Below are positions 19,034 through 28,191 of a stretch of DNA of 64,000 bases, piece by piece. Made by a program: the position numbers and the translations under genes. Origin of the DNA: Candidatus Obscuribacter sp. (GTDB lineage: Bacteria > Cyanobacteriota > Vampirovibrionia > Obscuribacterales > Obscuribacteraceae); contig JADYXR010000030.1 of NCBI GenBank assembly GCA_021772095.1, forward strand, positions 62,001-126,000, read 5' to 3'. The notes under the pieces were generated by a model. The model had not been told where the DNA came from and ran no database searches. It saw nothing but the letters and a program-made list of their open reading frames with translations. Numbering within the stretch: position 1 is the first letter of the stretch; every line of letters starts with the position of its first letter.

Positions 19034-19480
19034 ATGCTCATGAATAACGTTCCAATTGATATGAATCAGCTCGTCTACAGTTTCGAAGATGAAAGTCAGG
19101 ATAATAAATATTATCTGGACCGCGAAACTGGTGAGATTCGACTGGTGCACGAGGGTCTGCATGAGCTGCGGGATTTGACCGATGAAATCGAAACCGACAG
19201 GGAGCGATTTCTCTACATACCGAAACAAGATCCCAAGAAGATCAAGGGCGATCTTCGCGATTTCATTGATACCATTGATGATGCCAAAACTAAAATGCTT
19301 CTTGACGTCGCGATGGATTCTCCGCATATCCTGTCGGGCTTCAAAAAAATTCTCGAATCGACTGGTGTGTCTGATGACGAATTAAAAGCGTTTCTAGAGA
19401 GACGTACCCGACTACGGGTCAAGCAGTGGCTATCCGCCAATTCCATCGATGTGGAAAATGAGTTGCAAAGCTCGCCTTAG
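19034..19480 (+). CDS. UPF0158 family protein
   Basis: A 148-residue acidic cytoplasmic protein. It shows the layout of the UPF0158 family: a short N-terminal strand region with a YYLDRETGEI segment, then helices ending in a conserved stretch (LERRTRLRVKQWL). The function is unknown across the family. The second ATG at 19040 is an equally good start. It stands alone, with about 150 bases upstream and 290 downstream free of genes. Confidence 0.85.
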   Translation: MLMNNVPIDMNQLVYSFEDESQDNKYYLDRETGEIRLVHEGLHELRDLTDEIETDRERFLYIPKQDPKKIKGDLRDFIDTIDDAKTKMLLDVAMDSPHILSGFKKILESTGVSDDELKAFLERRTRLRVKQWLSANSIDVENELQSSP

Positions 19481-19578
19481 ACAAAGTTTTGGATTTCGCA
19501 CACTTATGTTTAGTCTTAAGGACTGAGCAGGCTGACTGTTCACACAAGCGATGAAAAAGAGAACCTGACTACTGACAC

Positions 19579-19628
19579 GAAGTAGAATGAACCCGGCGAC
19601 ATAAGGCTTATATATATATATCTACTTC
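19579..19628. repeat. Inverted repeat enclosing a TA dinucleotide run
   Basis: GAAGTAGA (19579-19586) is mirrored by TCTACTTC (19621-19628), with a (TA)6 run abutting the right arm. It lies in the 287-base gap before the TPR gene. It could be a hairpin or an AT-rich promoter/operator region; no clear -35/-10 pair is seen. Confidence 0.5.
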
Positions 19629-19767
19629 TAAGTGAACGGAACTTTCGAAGTGGGTAGAAGATACTTGGACGCTTGAGTAGGCGCCATGGCGTAAACTAGC
19701 AGTGGCAATTGCCGTCTTGTTTGTTCGAGAGTTCTGGTTTTGGGGTTGGCGTAAAGGGCGCGGAATA

Positions 19768-21438
19768 ATGGATTCACCTACGAAACGGTGGGAAAAATAT
19801 AGGGTCACCGCCGAACAAGCCCAGCAAGAGGGCATGTTTGAATTCGCTGAGACCGCATGGACTGCGGCTCTTGAACAAGCGGAAGATTTTGGTGACACCG
19901 ATCGCCGGCTGGCTTACACGCTGGAAAAGATGGCTGAATGCCTGTGGCATCAAGGCAAGCTCACCGATGCCGCTAACCACTGCAAGCGCGTTCTCAAGAT
20001 GTATGAAAAGGTTTTGGGCGCCCGGCACCCTGACGTCGCGTGTTTCATGGGCAATCTTGCCATGATTTATCACGCGCGGAATATGTATCCGGACGCCGAA
20101 GGTTATTACAAAAAAGCGCTCGAAGTAAAGAGTCAGGTTTTAGGCGCCGACCATCCTGATGTGAAAAAGCTTCAGGGCAATTATGCCGATCTTTTGTTCG
20201 TCACCAATCGAGAAGAAGAGGCTGCTGAACTTAAAGCCGGCGCCAGTTTGGTCACCGCATCTGATTGGAGAAAAACCACTGGCGCTCAGTTTGCGCTGGA
20301 ATCTCCTTCGCAAAAGCATCCACCAATGTCGTCAGAGATGGCGGCACCCGCATCAGCGCCAGTGCCTGCACCAGTTCCGGTATCACCGCCGGTAGCTAGC
20401 GTGAAGACGCCACCACCACCGCAGCCGTCGCAGCGAGTTCTTCCTCAAGAGAGTCAGACTGGTCTAGCCGCAATGACTATGCCAAACGGCACCATTGTCG
20501 AAGCGCCGGGTACGATGTCGAGCCGCACACTGTCTACGATCAGAAGCCCCAAATCTGCAACGCAGAAACCAAAACCAGTTCCGCATCAAGGCAAATCGGC
20601 ACCACCACCACCGCCTCCACCTGGAAAAGCGACACCGATCACCGCAAGTGTTCCTGTTCCAGCAGCGCCTCAAGTGTCAAAGGAAGAGCTTTTCGATAAT
20701 TGGAAAATGCTCAAGGACCAGGCCGAAAAAGCAGGCGCGATGAACTCGTTGCAGGAAGCCGAGCACGCCTGGGTAAGCGCGCTGGAAATCGCTGAAAAAA
20801 TCGGCGAAGAAAATCCACCGCTCTCTTACACTCTCTACAGCCTGGGCGATTTAAAAGCGCGCCAGGAAATTTACGATGCGGCGGTGACCTATCACCAGCG
20901 CGCTTACGCAGTTAAGAAAAACATTCTTGGTCCGCACCATCTGGCAGTAGCAGCCAGTGCTAACAGCCTTGCGCGCTTGTTCTATTATTTGCGCGATTAT
21001 ATCAACGCCGAAAAAATGGCGATCGAATGTATTGAGATCTACGAAAGAGTGTATGGACACGAGCATCCTGAAGTGGGTGGTGCCTTGCACAACCTGGCAA
21101 CTCTCTATCACGTTCAACGCAAATACACTGAAGCAGAGCCGGTCTACAAACAAGCGTTGGAACTCAAACGCAAAGTTTTTGGTGCCGAGCATCCTGAAAC
21201 ATTACGCTTACTTCGCAGCTATGCGGACTTGCTGAGATCGACTGGTCGTGAATTCGAGGCGCAGAATTTGGCGGCTGGCTCAACCGGCATGATTACTGGT
21301 TCTTGGAAGACAATTGACATAATGGAAACGGCCTCGCTGAAGGCACGAGAAGATCGCTGCGACATTTGCAACGCGCAATTAGGTGGTGCGGATCAATGTC
21401 CGAAATGCGGATTCGAAGCCGCGATCGGTGTTATCTAA
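19768..21438 (+). CDS. Kinesin-light-chain-like TPR protein with C-terminal zinc ribbon
   Basis: A 556-residue protein with two blocks of about three tetratricopeptide repeats each. Several repeats end in the phrase VLG(A/P)xHP or VFGAEHPET of kinesin-light-chain-type TPRs. A Pro-rich disordered linker (about 165-300) separates the blocks. The C terminus has a CxxC...CxxC zinc ribbon (CDIC and CPKC). It is likely a cytoplasmic protein-protein interaction platform. ATG 19768 is preferred; the open frame upstream (from GTG 19702) encodes a Trp/Phe-rich stretch with no ribosome site. Confidence 0.85.
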   Translation: MDSPTKRWEKYRVTAEQAQQEGMFEFAETAWTAALEQAEDFGDTDRRLAYTLEKMAECLWHQGKLTDAANHCKRVLKMYEKVLGARHPDVACFMGNLAMIYHARNMYPDAEGYYKKALEVKSQVLGADHPDVKKLQGNYADLLFVTNREEEAAELKAGASLVTASDWRKTTGAQFALESPSQKHPPMSSEMAAPASAPVPAPVPVSPPVASVKTPPPPQPSQRVLPQESQTGLAAMTMPNGTIVEAPGTMSSRTLSTIRSPKSATQKPKPVPHQGKSAPPPPPPPGKATPITASVPVPAAPQVSKEELFDNWKMLKDQAEKAGAMNSLQEAEHAWVSALEIAEKIGEENPPLSYTLYSLGDLKARQEIYDAAVTYHQRAYAVKKNILGPHHLAVAASANSLARLFYYLRDYINAEKMAIECIEIYERVYGHEHPEVGGALHNLATLYHVQRKYTEAEPVYKQALELKRKVFGAEHPETLRLLRSYADLLRSTGREFEAQNLAAGSTGMITGSWKTIDIMETASLKAREDRCDICNAQLGGADQCPKCGFEAAIGVI

Positions 21439-21505
21439 AATCGCCCACAGTTCAATCCAACAGATCAAACAGCACGTTCGACCTCTGCCACATTGTGATA
21501 CCAAA

Positions 21506-24415
21506 CTATGCTACGACTTTAAGCTCCGGGCGGCGTGCAGCGGCGAAATGTCTAGCTGCCGATTCCGGTGTGATGTAGGTGCTGCCATAGGATCCAGCAA
21601 TCATCGCCTGGTTCTGAGTAGTCGAATCAAATATACCAAGCCTCGTTACTTCGCTAAGGGCACGGCTCTGATGTTCGCTCACGTTAAGAGCAGCGCAGGC
21701 AACACTCTTGGACAGACTCAAACAAATTACCGCAGGTGCGAATCCCTGAGCAGCTCCGATACCGGCGTCAGCAATCGCGATTCCGGCCCACGCTAAACTG
21801 CGCATGATGCCCAACGCGTTTGGATTGCCGCTCTTAGCGATTGACAGAGCCAAACTGCCGATACTTATAGCTTTTCCGCTAGCAGCATTGGCATCGCTCA
21901 TCGCCTGGGCGGCCTCTAATCTGGTCATGCCGTGGAATTCACCACCGACGATACCAGATTCGTCGGACCATGAACTCGTAGTGTGATCGTAAATACTTTC
22001 ACCGCTTCCGGAGACGATGTCGCCGTCAGCCTGGAAGGTCATACCACCAAGACCTGCAACACGTACGTCACCGTCCGGTGTGATCTCGGTCTGCGGCGTA
22101 GTGATCACGCCAGTGTCCGGATTAATCGTGATCAAAGTGGAGTCGAGCTGTCCTGCTGGTCCAACTTTCGCTTCTTGAACCACCTTGCCGTCTTCAGTCA
22201 TGGTGGTCTCAACTCTGTTTGTAACCAGAGCTCTAATTCGCTCAGCGGCGTTGACACGGTTGGTCGAATCGAACGCCGAAGTGCCATCACCCTTAGCAGT
22301 TAAAACGTGCAGCGAGCCTGAAGCAACGACGCTGTCACCTACTCGTTTTAACGAGAGACCACCGTTGTCACCTACGACTATTGCCCCATCCGGTCCTGTT
22401 TTGAACTTCGGTCCCGTGCCATTGTATGGCTTGCCATCAGTTCCGATCCAGCCACCACCATCTTTGTTGTAGCTAAACTGATCGCCGAACGCGAGCTTGC
22501 CGTCTTCGCCTTTGGTAACAGGGCGAAGGTGAATGTCTTTGCCATTCGAATTTACTTGATACCACTGACCATCAATTTGTTGAAGGAAACCAGCTCGGCG
22601 TTGACCATCAGTAACTTCGCTATCGCGTCTTGCACCACCGATGATCTGTTCTTTAGCGATGGCTTCCATCGCTTCTTCGTGAGTCTTACCTTCTTGAATA
22701 AATTTGTCGTAGGTGTCGCCGATGATGTCGACGACTTTTCTATTCTCTGTGCTGTCCACTCTTTGCGACGGTGAGTCAAGATTGGTAAATCCCTGCATGG
22801 ACACTTTGTCATGTGCATAGCTGAAACGTTTGCCGTCAGGCGATTCGACAAGAACTTCCGCTTTTCCGTCCGGCCCTTGTTTCGTCCATGTGGTGCCCTG
22901 TTCATTTTTGACAACACGGGTGCCATCAGGGAAAGTGAGCGCGACGGTCTTGCCGTCTGCACTCTCGATGCGCTTCACACCATTGAGGTCTTGAACCTTA
23001 CTGCCTTTGTGACCTTCCATATCCATGGTTTCGGTCCTGGCACCAGGCAATCCACCGTTCAAAAATTCTTTGACACGATCCGCGGTCATCGGCTGTCCAT
23101 CAAAAGACTTATCGCCGAGCATTCGGTTTGAAACGATATCATTAGCTTTTTGAGCATCGATGCCGGAGCCTCTGACCTTGTGGTCATCTTCTTCCGATTC
23201 ACGGACAAGCCCCCACAGATCCGAGCTAATCTCCTTGGATGCAGCGATTTGTTGCTTTTGCCAATCCCCAAAAGAGGACGTGACTTTCCCATCAGCCGAC
23301 TCTTTGAGTACACCGTCGGCAAACAGCCAGGTGACGTTGCCCTGCGCATCTTCAGTCACGCGCGCACCGTTTGACAAACGTAAGGTCGTTGAACCATCAG
23401 CATTAACAGTGCGTCTAGCACCGCTCTCACGGTCTGATTCCGAGGATGATTGAGTGTCCAAGTTGTAGCGGAAGTCAACTTTCTCACCGAGAAGGCCGAA
23501 GTTGAGCATTTCTCTCGCCTGGTCGGCGGTGACCCCTGGCGGAAGTTTGGAATTCAAAATCTGTTCTGCTTGGTCTGGCGTCGCATCAACACCCTTGGCG
23601 AGAACCGTGTCGGCCGTCAAGTTTGAAAATCCTTTAGCGACGACTTTGGCAGTATCCAGATTCGGCAACATTTCCTGGCTGGAGTCCCACCAATCGCTCA
23701 TCCAATCGAAACCTGCGCCGGCTGTCTCTTTGATGTTATTGCCGATCGACTCGACTGTTTTTTCAGCAAAATCTGGCGTCAATGAACGCCAGCTCCAGCT
23801 GCTTGGATTGAACAGACTACCGTTAGCATCGGTAGCTGCGATTCCCGGCTTGCCGACCTCGAGTGGTTTGAATGATGTATCTAACGTCGGCGTCGCTGCA
23901 ACAGCATCTCCTGGCGCGGCTTTAGCGTCGGTAGCCAATTTACCTTTAGCGTACGGATCATCCACAACAAGGCCTGGCAGTTTCGCTTTGTCCGCAGGCG
24001 TGGCTTTTTTGCCTCTACCGAACAATCCTTTTATCTCATCAAAACTGTCGACTTTTCCAAGAGTGCGTTCGTAGAGTGAAAGTTCTTCCTCTTCTTCTTC
24101 GGCAGGCTTATCGCCTTCTTCCTTCTCAGCTGGCTTCTCGCCGGGCTTCTCACCAGGGTTTTCGCCAGGCTTGGTTTCAGCAGGTTTTTCAGAAGTCGAT
24201 GTAGCTGGTTTTTCAGCAGGCGAATCGGTGCTCGCTGGAGTCGCACTCGGCTCAGCAGGCTTATCCGCAGTCGTGCTGCTCGTAGTAGGTTTTGTCGCTT
24301 CAGTTGCTTCCTGGTTTAACCTTGCATTCGCTCCAGCCGCCTCGACGGACGCCGGCGTCTCGGGCTTGTTAGCCTCGGCGCTCGGGTCTGAGATTTTGAT
24401 AGGCTGATCAGCCAT
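21506..24415 (-). CDS. Very large protein with DG-type beta repeats and hydrophobic C terminus
   Basis: A 969-residue protein of unknown function. Residues 1-135 are Pro/Ala/Glu/Lys-rich low complexity. The middle (about 330-800) contains many short NADGSTT/DGKV/PDGTRV turns spaced 8-12 residues apart, resembling the strand-turn repeats of YD/RHS-type or beta-solenoid proteins. Residues about 840-920 are hydrophobic and small-residue-rich, perhaps membrane-inserting. There is no signal peptide. The architecture recalls polymorphic-toxin or secreted-effector backbones, but I see no recognised toxin motif. It is convergent with the TPR gene. Confidence 0.8.
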   Translation of the reverse strand: MADQPIKISDPSAEANKPETPASVEAAGANARLNQEATEATKPTTSSTTADKPAEPSATPASTDSPAEKPATSTSEKPAETKPGENPGEKPGEKPAEKEEGDKPAEEEEEELSLYERTLGKVDSFDEIKGLFGRGKKATPADKAKLPGLVVDDPYAKGKLATDAKAAPGDAVAATPTLDTSFKPLEVGKPGIAATDANGSLFNPSSWSWRSLTPDFAEKTVESIGNNIKETAGAGFDWMSDWWDSSQEMLPNLDTAKVVAKGFSNLTADTVLAKGVDATPDQAEQILNSKLPPGVTADQAREMLNFGLLGEKVDFRYNLDTQSSSESDRESGARRTVNADGSTTLRLSNGARVTEDAQGNVTWLFADGVLKESADGKVTSSFGDWQKQQIAASKEISSDLWGLVRESEEDDHKVRGSGIDAQKANDIVSNRMLGDKSFDGQPMTADRVKEFLNGGLPGARTETMDMEGHKGSKVQDLNGVKRIESADGKTVALTFPDGTRVVKNEQGTTWTKQGPDGKAEVLVESPDGKRFSYAHDKVSMQGFTNLDSPSQRVDSTENRKVVDIIGDTYDKFIQEGKTHEEAMEAIAKEQIIGGARRDSEVTDGQRRAGFLQQIDGQWYQVNSNGKDIHLRPVTKGEDGKLAFGDQFSYNKDGGGWIGTDGKPYNGTGPKFKTGPDGAIVVGDNGGLSLKRVGDSVVASGSLHVLTAKGDGTSAFDSTNRVNAAERIRALVTNRVETTMTEDGKVVQEAKVGPAGQLDSTLITINPDTGVITTPQTEITPDGDVRVAGLGGMTFQADGDIVSGSGESIYDHTTSSWSDESGIVGGEFHGMTRLEAAQAMSDANAASGKAISIGSLALSIAKSGNPNALGIMRSLAWAGIAIADAGIGAAQGFAPAVICLSLSKSVACAALNVSEHQSRALSEVTRLGIFDSTTQNQAMIAGSYGSTYITPESAARHFAAARRPELKVVA

Positions 24416-24792
24416 CCGTTAACTCCGGATTGTGAAAGGCGCAATTTATGAGGACACGTTAGTAAGTTCTGATATTGTCAAGGAGAAGGGAACCAAAGTC
24501 AATTGCGCTATGCGGGAATTACGTAGTCCCTGCGACACAATTTAATCTTTAAATGCCCGATAAGACGGAAATTTAAACTAAAACTGGCTCCCAATCAAGA
24601 CGATGCACGAAAATCGCACCTCTTTTCAAAGGCTAATCCCGAATAAATATCAGATAGTCAGCGCGGTTTTGCTTGTCAGGCTCAGACTTGACGCTAGAAT
24701 CTTACTGAAACTATCAGAAACCCTGTTGAAATCCTGCCGCTTTGGATTGAAAGTAGAGACAGCTTCCAAGGTTTTGACCAATCGCATCACTA
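24416..24792. other. Divergent intergenic region, 377 bases
   Basis: Gap between the divergent large DG-repeat gene and the lipoprotein gene. It must hold promoters for both. It is AT-richer than the flanks; I see no clear promoter pair, hairpin or credible gene in it. Confidence 0.5.
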
Positions 24793-24825
24793 ATGGAATC
24801 CACTAAGGTTCTAACTTTTCAACGA

Positions 24826-25773
24826 ATGACAAAATTTACTAAACCAGTCCGCCGACAACCTGCACTGATGAGTGTTCTTTTCGTGGGCATCATGTTCTGT
24901 TTAACTGGTTGTGAGCAAATCAAACAGTTGACCGGCGGCGGCGGCGGCACAGTCAGCACGACGACGACTACTACGACAGCGCCCAAAACTGGCGACCCAC
25001 AAGTCAACGCCGGCGCTCCCAAGCCTCTCGATGGCTACTGGAAATTGGCATTCTCCTTTAACGATAACGTTCAAAGCTCCCATTTTCGGATAACCCAAAA
25101 CGGCGACAAGTTTGGTGGACAAGGAACGGACGACTCGAATAGCAAACCGTTTCTCATGGAGAACGGTTTGATTCGTCAAGACGAAGTTGTCTTTTATAAA
25201 CGATACGAACAACCCGACAATCCAAACCAACCACCGGTCGAATACAGTGGCAAGCTTGACGCCAAAGCCGGCTACATGAGCGGGAAGTATCTGATCACTT
25301 TTCAGGGCAAAGAAATCGCCGGTGATTGGGAAGCGCAGAAAGAGCCAGGCGAGGGCGACCAAGGCGCCGCAAACAATCCGCCGCCGCAACAGGCACCACC
25401 TGCCAATACAGCGCCACCACCAGGGAAGGCACCGGATCTCTCGGGCAAATGGACTATGGGTTTTGAGTATCAGTTCAAAACCATTCACTCAGTCATGTTT
25501 CTCGAACAGCAGCTAAACAACACGATTACAGGTCACGGACAAGACGAGAACACTCTCGAGAAATTCGAAATCGAAAAGGGTTGGTACAATTATCCGAAGG
25601 TTACTCTGGTTCGCAAATATCCCGCGGTGAAAGCCAAGAAGGGCAGCAAGCCCGAGCGTCGCATGACGTTCAAAGCCGATGTGAACTGGGTGAACGAAGC
25701 TGATTATCAGGGTCCGTACATGCAAGGCAAATCAGAAGGCGGCGGTGCCTGGGAAGCGCAGATCGTGCGCTAG
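24826..25773 (+). CDS. Lipoprotein with tandemly duplicated beta domain
   Basis: A 315-residue protein with a lipobox (LTGC) after a positively charged n-region and a hydrophobic core, so it is probably a lipid-anchored envelope protein. A Thr-rich linker follows. Two related domains (about 70-180 and 210-315) share an opening (LDGYWKLAF and LSGKWTMGF), an NGD/GHGQD turn, a VxFYKRY/VTLVRKY strand, and a closing GDWEAQ or GAWEAQ. They suggest a small beta-barrel or sandwich. A Pro/Ala-rich hinge joins them. The family and ligand are unknown. ATG 24793 is in frame and would give an unusually long n-region. Confidence 0.8.
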   Translation: MTKFTKPVRRQPALMSVLFVGIMFCLTGCEQIKQLTGGGGGTVSTTTTTTTAPKTGDPQVNAGAPKPLDGYWKLAFSFNDNVQSSHFRITQNGDKFGGQGTDDSNSKPFLMENGLIRQDEVVFYKRYEQPDNPNQPPVEYSGKLDAKAGYMSGKYLITFQGKEIAGDWEAQKEPGEGDQGAANNPPPQQAPPANTAPPPGKAPDLSGKWTMGFEYQFKTIHSVMFLEQQLNNTITGHGQDENTLEKFEIEKGWYNYPKVTLVRKYPAVKAKKGSKPERRMTFKADVNWVNEADYQGPYMQGKSEGGGAWEAQIVR

Positions 25774-25825
25774 TTGCGGCAGATTGCCGATAGCGTTAGC
25801 CGACTGCTTTCATTTTCGCGACCAC

Positions 25826-27964
25826 TTACTTACTTTTCTTCGATACCACAGATGGTGCCACCATTGGCGGATTTTTCGGCGAGAGCAAATCGCGCGCATA
25901 GACAATCTCACCAGTACTCGGTTTAATGACAAACTGGCGAGGCGTCATATCATGCTCATGCAAATTCTCAGTTCTAATCAAGTTGGCGATCAAATAACCC
26001 TTATCCGCAGTTAAACTAATTTTTGCAGCGTTCCATCCATTCAATGAACAAAGGTCTTGATAGAGCGGAACTTTGGATTTGATGGCACCATCGGCGGCAT
26101 TAACTTGAAGCATATAAGTAGCGGTATCAGCCTGACTGCCTCTCATCATTGTGTAGAAACAATCGCTCGCACTGTCATATGCCAAGCCACGCAGCGTGCC
26201 GGTTACCGTATCACCAACAAGGTTTAATTCAGACCAGGGCAAATGTTGTTTCTTATACAAATGAATAGATTGCGAATCATTAGTGTCCAGGATCGCGGCA
26301 CAGTCTCGTTTGGTATCGTATGTGATGGCGCCTGGATCGGTGACGTAGTATTGAATCGGTATCATTTCGATTTCAGTCTTTTTGACTTCATAGAAACCGA
26401 GTGCGGAGTTGCTAAGCAGAAACCACTCGCCGGCCGTCTTCGAGGGGACGCCTGCAAAAGCGTTGAAGCCGACTGTTTTTAATGACATTGGAATATCCGT
26501 TAGCGGAATTTTTCCAAACTCTGTTCGCTCTTGCAACACTGACCAGACGCCATCTTCGTCAAATACACCGTTGACTGACAAAGTCGAAATTTCCTTTTGC
26601 TCCTTTGGAGAGGCCGTCAGCAAGCCGACCATGGAGCTCTGATTCCAGGGGTCGATCTCCCATGGTTTTTCCTCAAAGTGTTCAGTCGGAGTAGCCGGCG
26701 TATCCTCAGCTACCACGGGCTTTTTCGAGGCATACCAACTATCTAAATTCCAGACAACGAAAGGAACAGTCACGACGACTGCGGTCGCCAAAACGATTCC
26801 CAACAAGAATGGCATCCTCTTTTCCGAATCCACCATGCGCGTAAAGTTGGCGCTGCCCAGCGGATGCTGCAACGTTCTTCGTGTGGCTTCGGTGGCGGCG
26901 GCTTGCCTCCTTTTGTTCCGGTGCTGCTTGATCGTTCGACGCGCTTTTGTTTTCAAATCACGAAATGATTTGTTGACGTAGGCCATCTTGGTCGAACTTC
27001 GATCGCGAACGCCGTTTAACGACAGCTTCAATTCCGCCATCGACTGAACCCGCATAGCGGGCTCTTTTTCGAGACAATGCAAGACCAGTGCATCGAGATG
27101 AAGTGAAACACCGGGCTCCAAGTCTGATACCGCCTTTGGTGCTGTAAAGACATGATCGTGCATGCATTTAAACGAATTACTCGATGCGAAAACTTGAGAG
27201 CCGGTCAGACACTCATACATAACGCACCCCAAAGAATAAACGTCGGACCTTGCGTCAAGATCCTGACCGTAGCACTGTTCCGGACTCATGTATGCAGGAG
27301 TGCCTAACACAGCATTGTTTGTTCGAGTCACCGTCGCTGATGCTTCCAGCCCGGCGATTTTTGCCAAGCCAAAATCGACTACCTTAACGTTTCCATTCGT
27401 ATCAATGATGATGTTGCTGGGCTTGATATCGCGATGAAGAATCCCGGCGCGATGCGCAACATCCAGAACATCGGCGATGCCGAGGAATAGCTGAATCACG
27501 GTGTTGGAATCGAGTCGACCCTTTTCTTTCAGAACTTCGGTCAGAGTGTCCCCGAAAACGTATTCCATAATAATGAATGGGCGACCGTCACTGATCAGTC
27601 CGAAATCGTAAACTGACGGAATGTCGGTATGCTCAAGGGCGATTAGTGCTTTGGCTTCTTGCTGAAATCTTTTGACCGAGGTCGGGTCTGTCGTAATCGC
27701 GCCTTTCAAAACCTTCATCGCAAAGGTCATGCCGGTTTCTCGATGCTTAGCCAGATAGACGGTGCTGGAACTGCCCTGCCCGACTACATTGAGAACCTGG
27801 TAGTTCTCGACAGTTTCGCCCAGGAGCGGGTCCTGTCCGGCAACTGGACAAAGCAGACCGCCATCTTCGGGGCAGCGCAAGTGACCCGGTCCGACCTCCT
27901 TATCGCAGGTCGGGCACATCATTCGCAGCTTGATCTGGGTGTCTAATTTGGGCTTAATGTCCAT
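25826..27964 (-). CDS. Membrane Ser/Thr protein kinase with N-terminal zinc ribbon
   Basis: A 712-residue receptor-like kinase. A zinc ribbon lies at the N terminus (CPTC near residue 18, further Cys at about 31 and 40). The Hanks-type kinase domain spans about 53-320: G-loop GQGSSS, AMKVLK lysine, HRDIKPSN catalytic loop, DFG, and SPEQ in place of APE. A basic linker, one membrane helix (about 388-410) and a 300-residue external domain with beta-propeller-like strands follow. The domain order fits a transmembrane sensor kinase of the PknB type. It is convergent with the lipoprotein gene. Confidence 0.93.
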   Translation of the reverse strand: MDIKPKLDTQIKLRMMCPTCDKEVGPGHLRCPEDGGLLCPVAGQDPLLGETVENYQVLNVVGQGSSSTVYLAKHRETGMTFAMKVLKGAITTDPTSVKRFQQEAKALIALEHTDIPSVYDFGLISDGRPFIIMEYVFGDTLTEVLKEKGRLDSNTVIQLFLGIADVLDVAHRAGILHRDIKPSNIIIDTNGNVKVVDFGLAKIAGLEASATVTRTNNAVLGTPAYMSPEQCYGQDLDARSDVYSLGCVMYECLTGSQVFASSNSFKCMHDHVFTAPKAVSDLEPGVSLHLDALVLHCLEKEPAMRVQSMAELKLSLNGVRDRSSTKMAYVNKSFRDLKTKARRTIKQHRNKRRQAAATEATRRTLQHPLGSANFTRMVDSEKRMPFLLGIVLATAVVVTVPFVVWNLDSWYASKKPVVAEDTPATPTEHFEEKPWEIDPWNQSSMVGLLTASPKEQKEISTLSVNGVFDEDGVWSVLQERTEFGKIPLTDIPMSLKTVGFNAFAGVPSKTAGEWFLLSNSALGFYEVKKTEIEMIPIQYYVTDPGAITYDTKRDCAAILDTNDSQSIHLYKKQHLPWSELNLVGDTVTGTLRGLAYDSASDCFYTMMRGSQADTATYMLQVNAADGAIKSKVPLYQDLCSLNGWNAAKISLTADKGYLIANLIRTENLHEHDMTPRQFVIKPSTGEIVYARDLLSPKNPPMVAPSVVSKKSK

Positions 27965-28191
27965 TCAACTTTCCGGTTGAGGGGTGAAGCGCACATTAAT
28001 GGATAGTAAGAAGGTCACTGATCGGACTATTCGCCGTAAAGGATGTCCTGGTTGGTTTTTACGGCTATTCTTCCAATTGAACCACGTTTCCTCTGAGAAA
28101 CCTTTAAATTACGGTTCTCAAGAGACCGACATCTCAACCCCCACCATCTGCTAACCTGAGGCAGCTGTCAATACCTTGATTACTGGAATTT

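Noticed and set aside
24603..24806. A 67-codon plus-strand frame before the lipoprotein gene
   Set aside because: Leu/Arg/Lys-rich without domain features or a ribosome site, and it overlaps an alternative upstream start of the lipoprotein gene.
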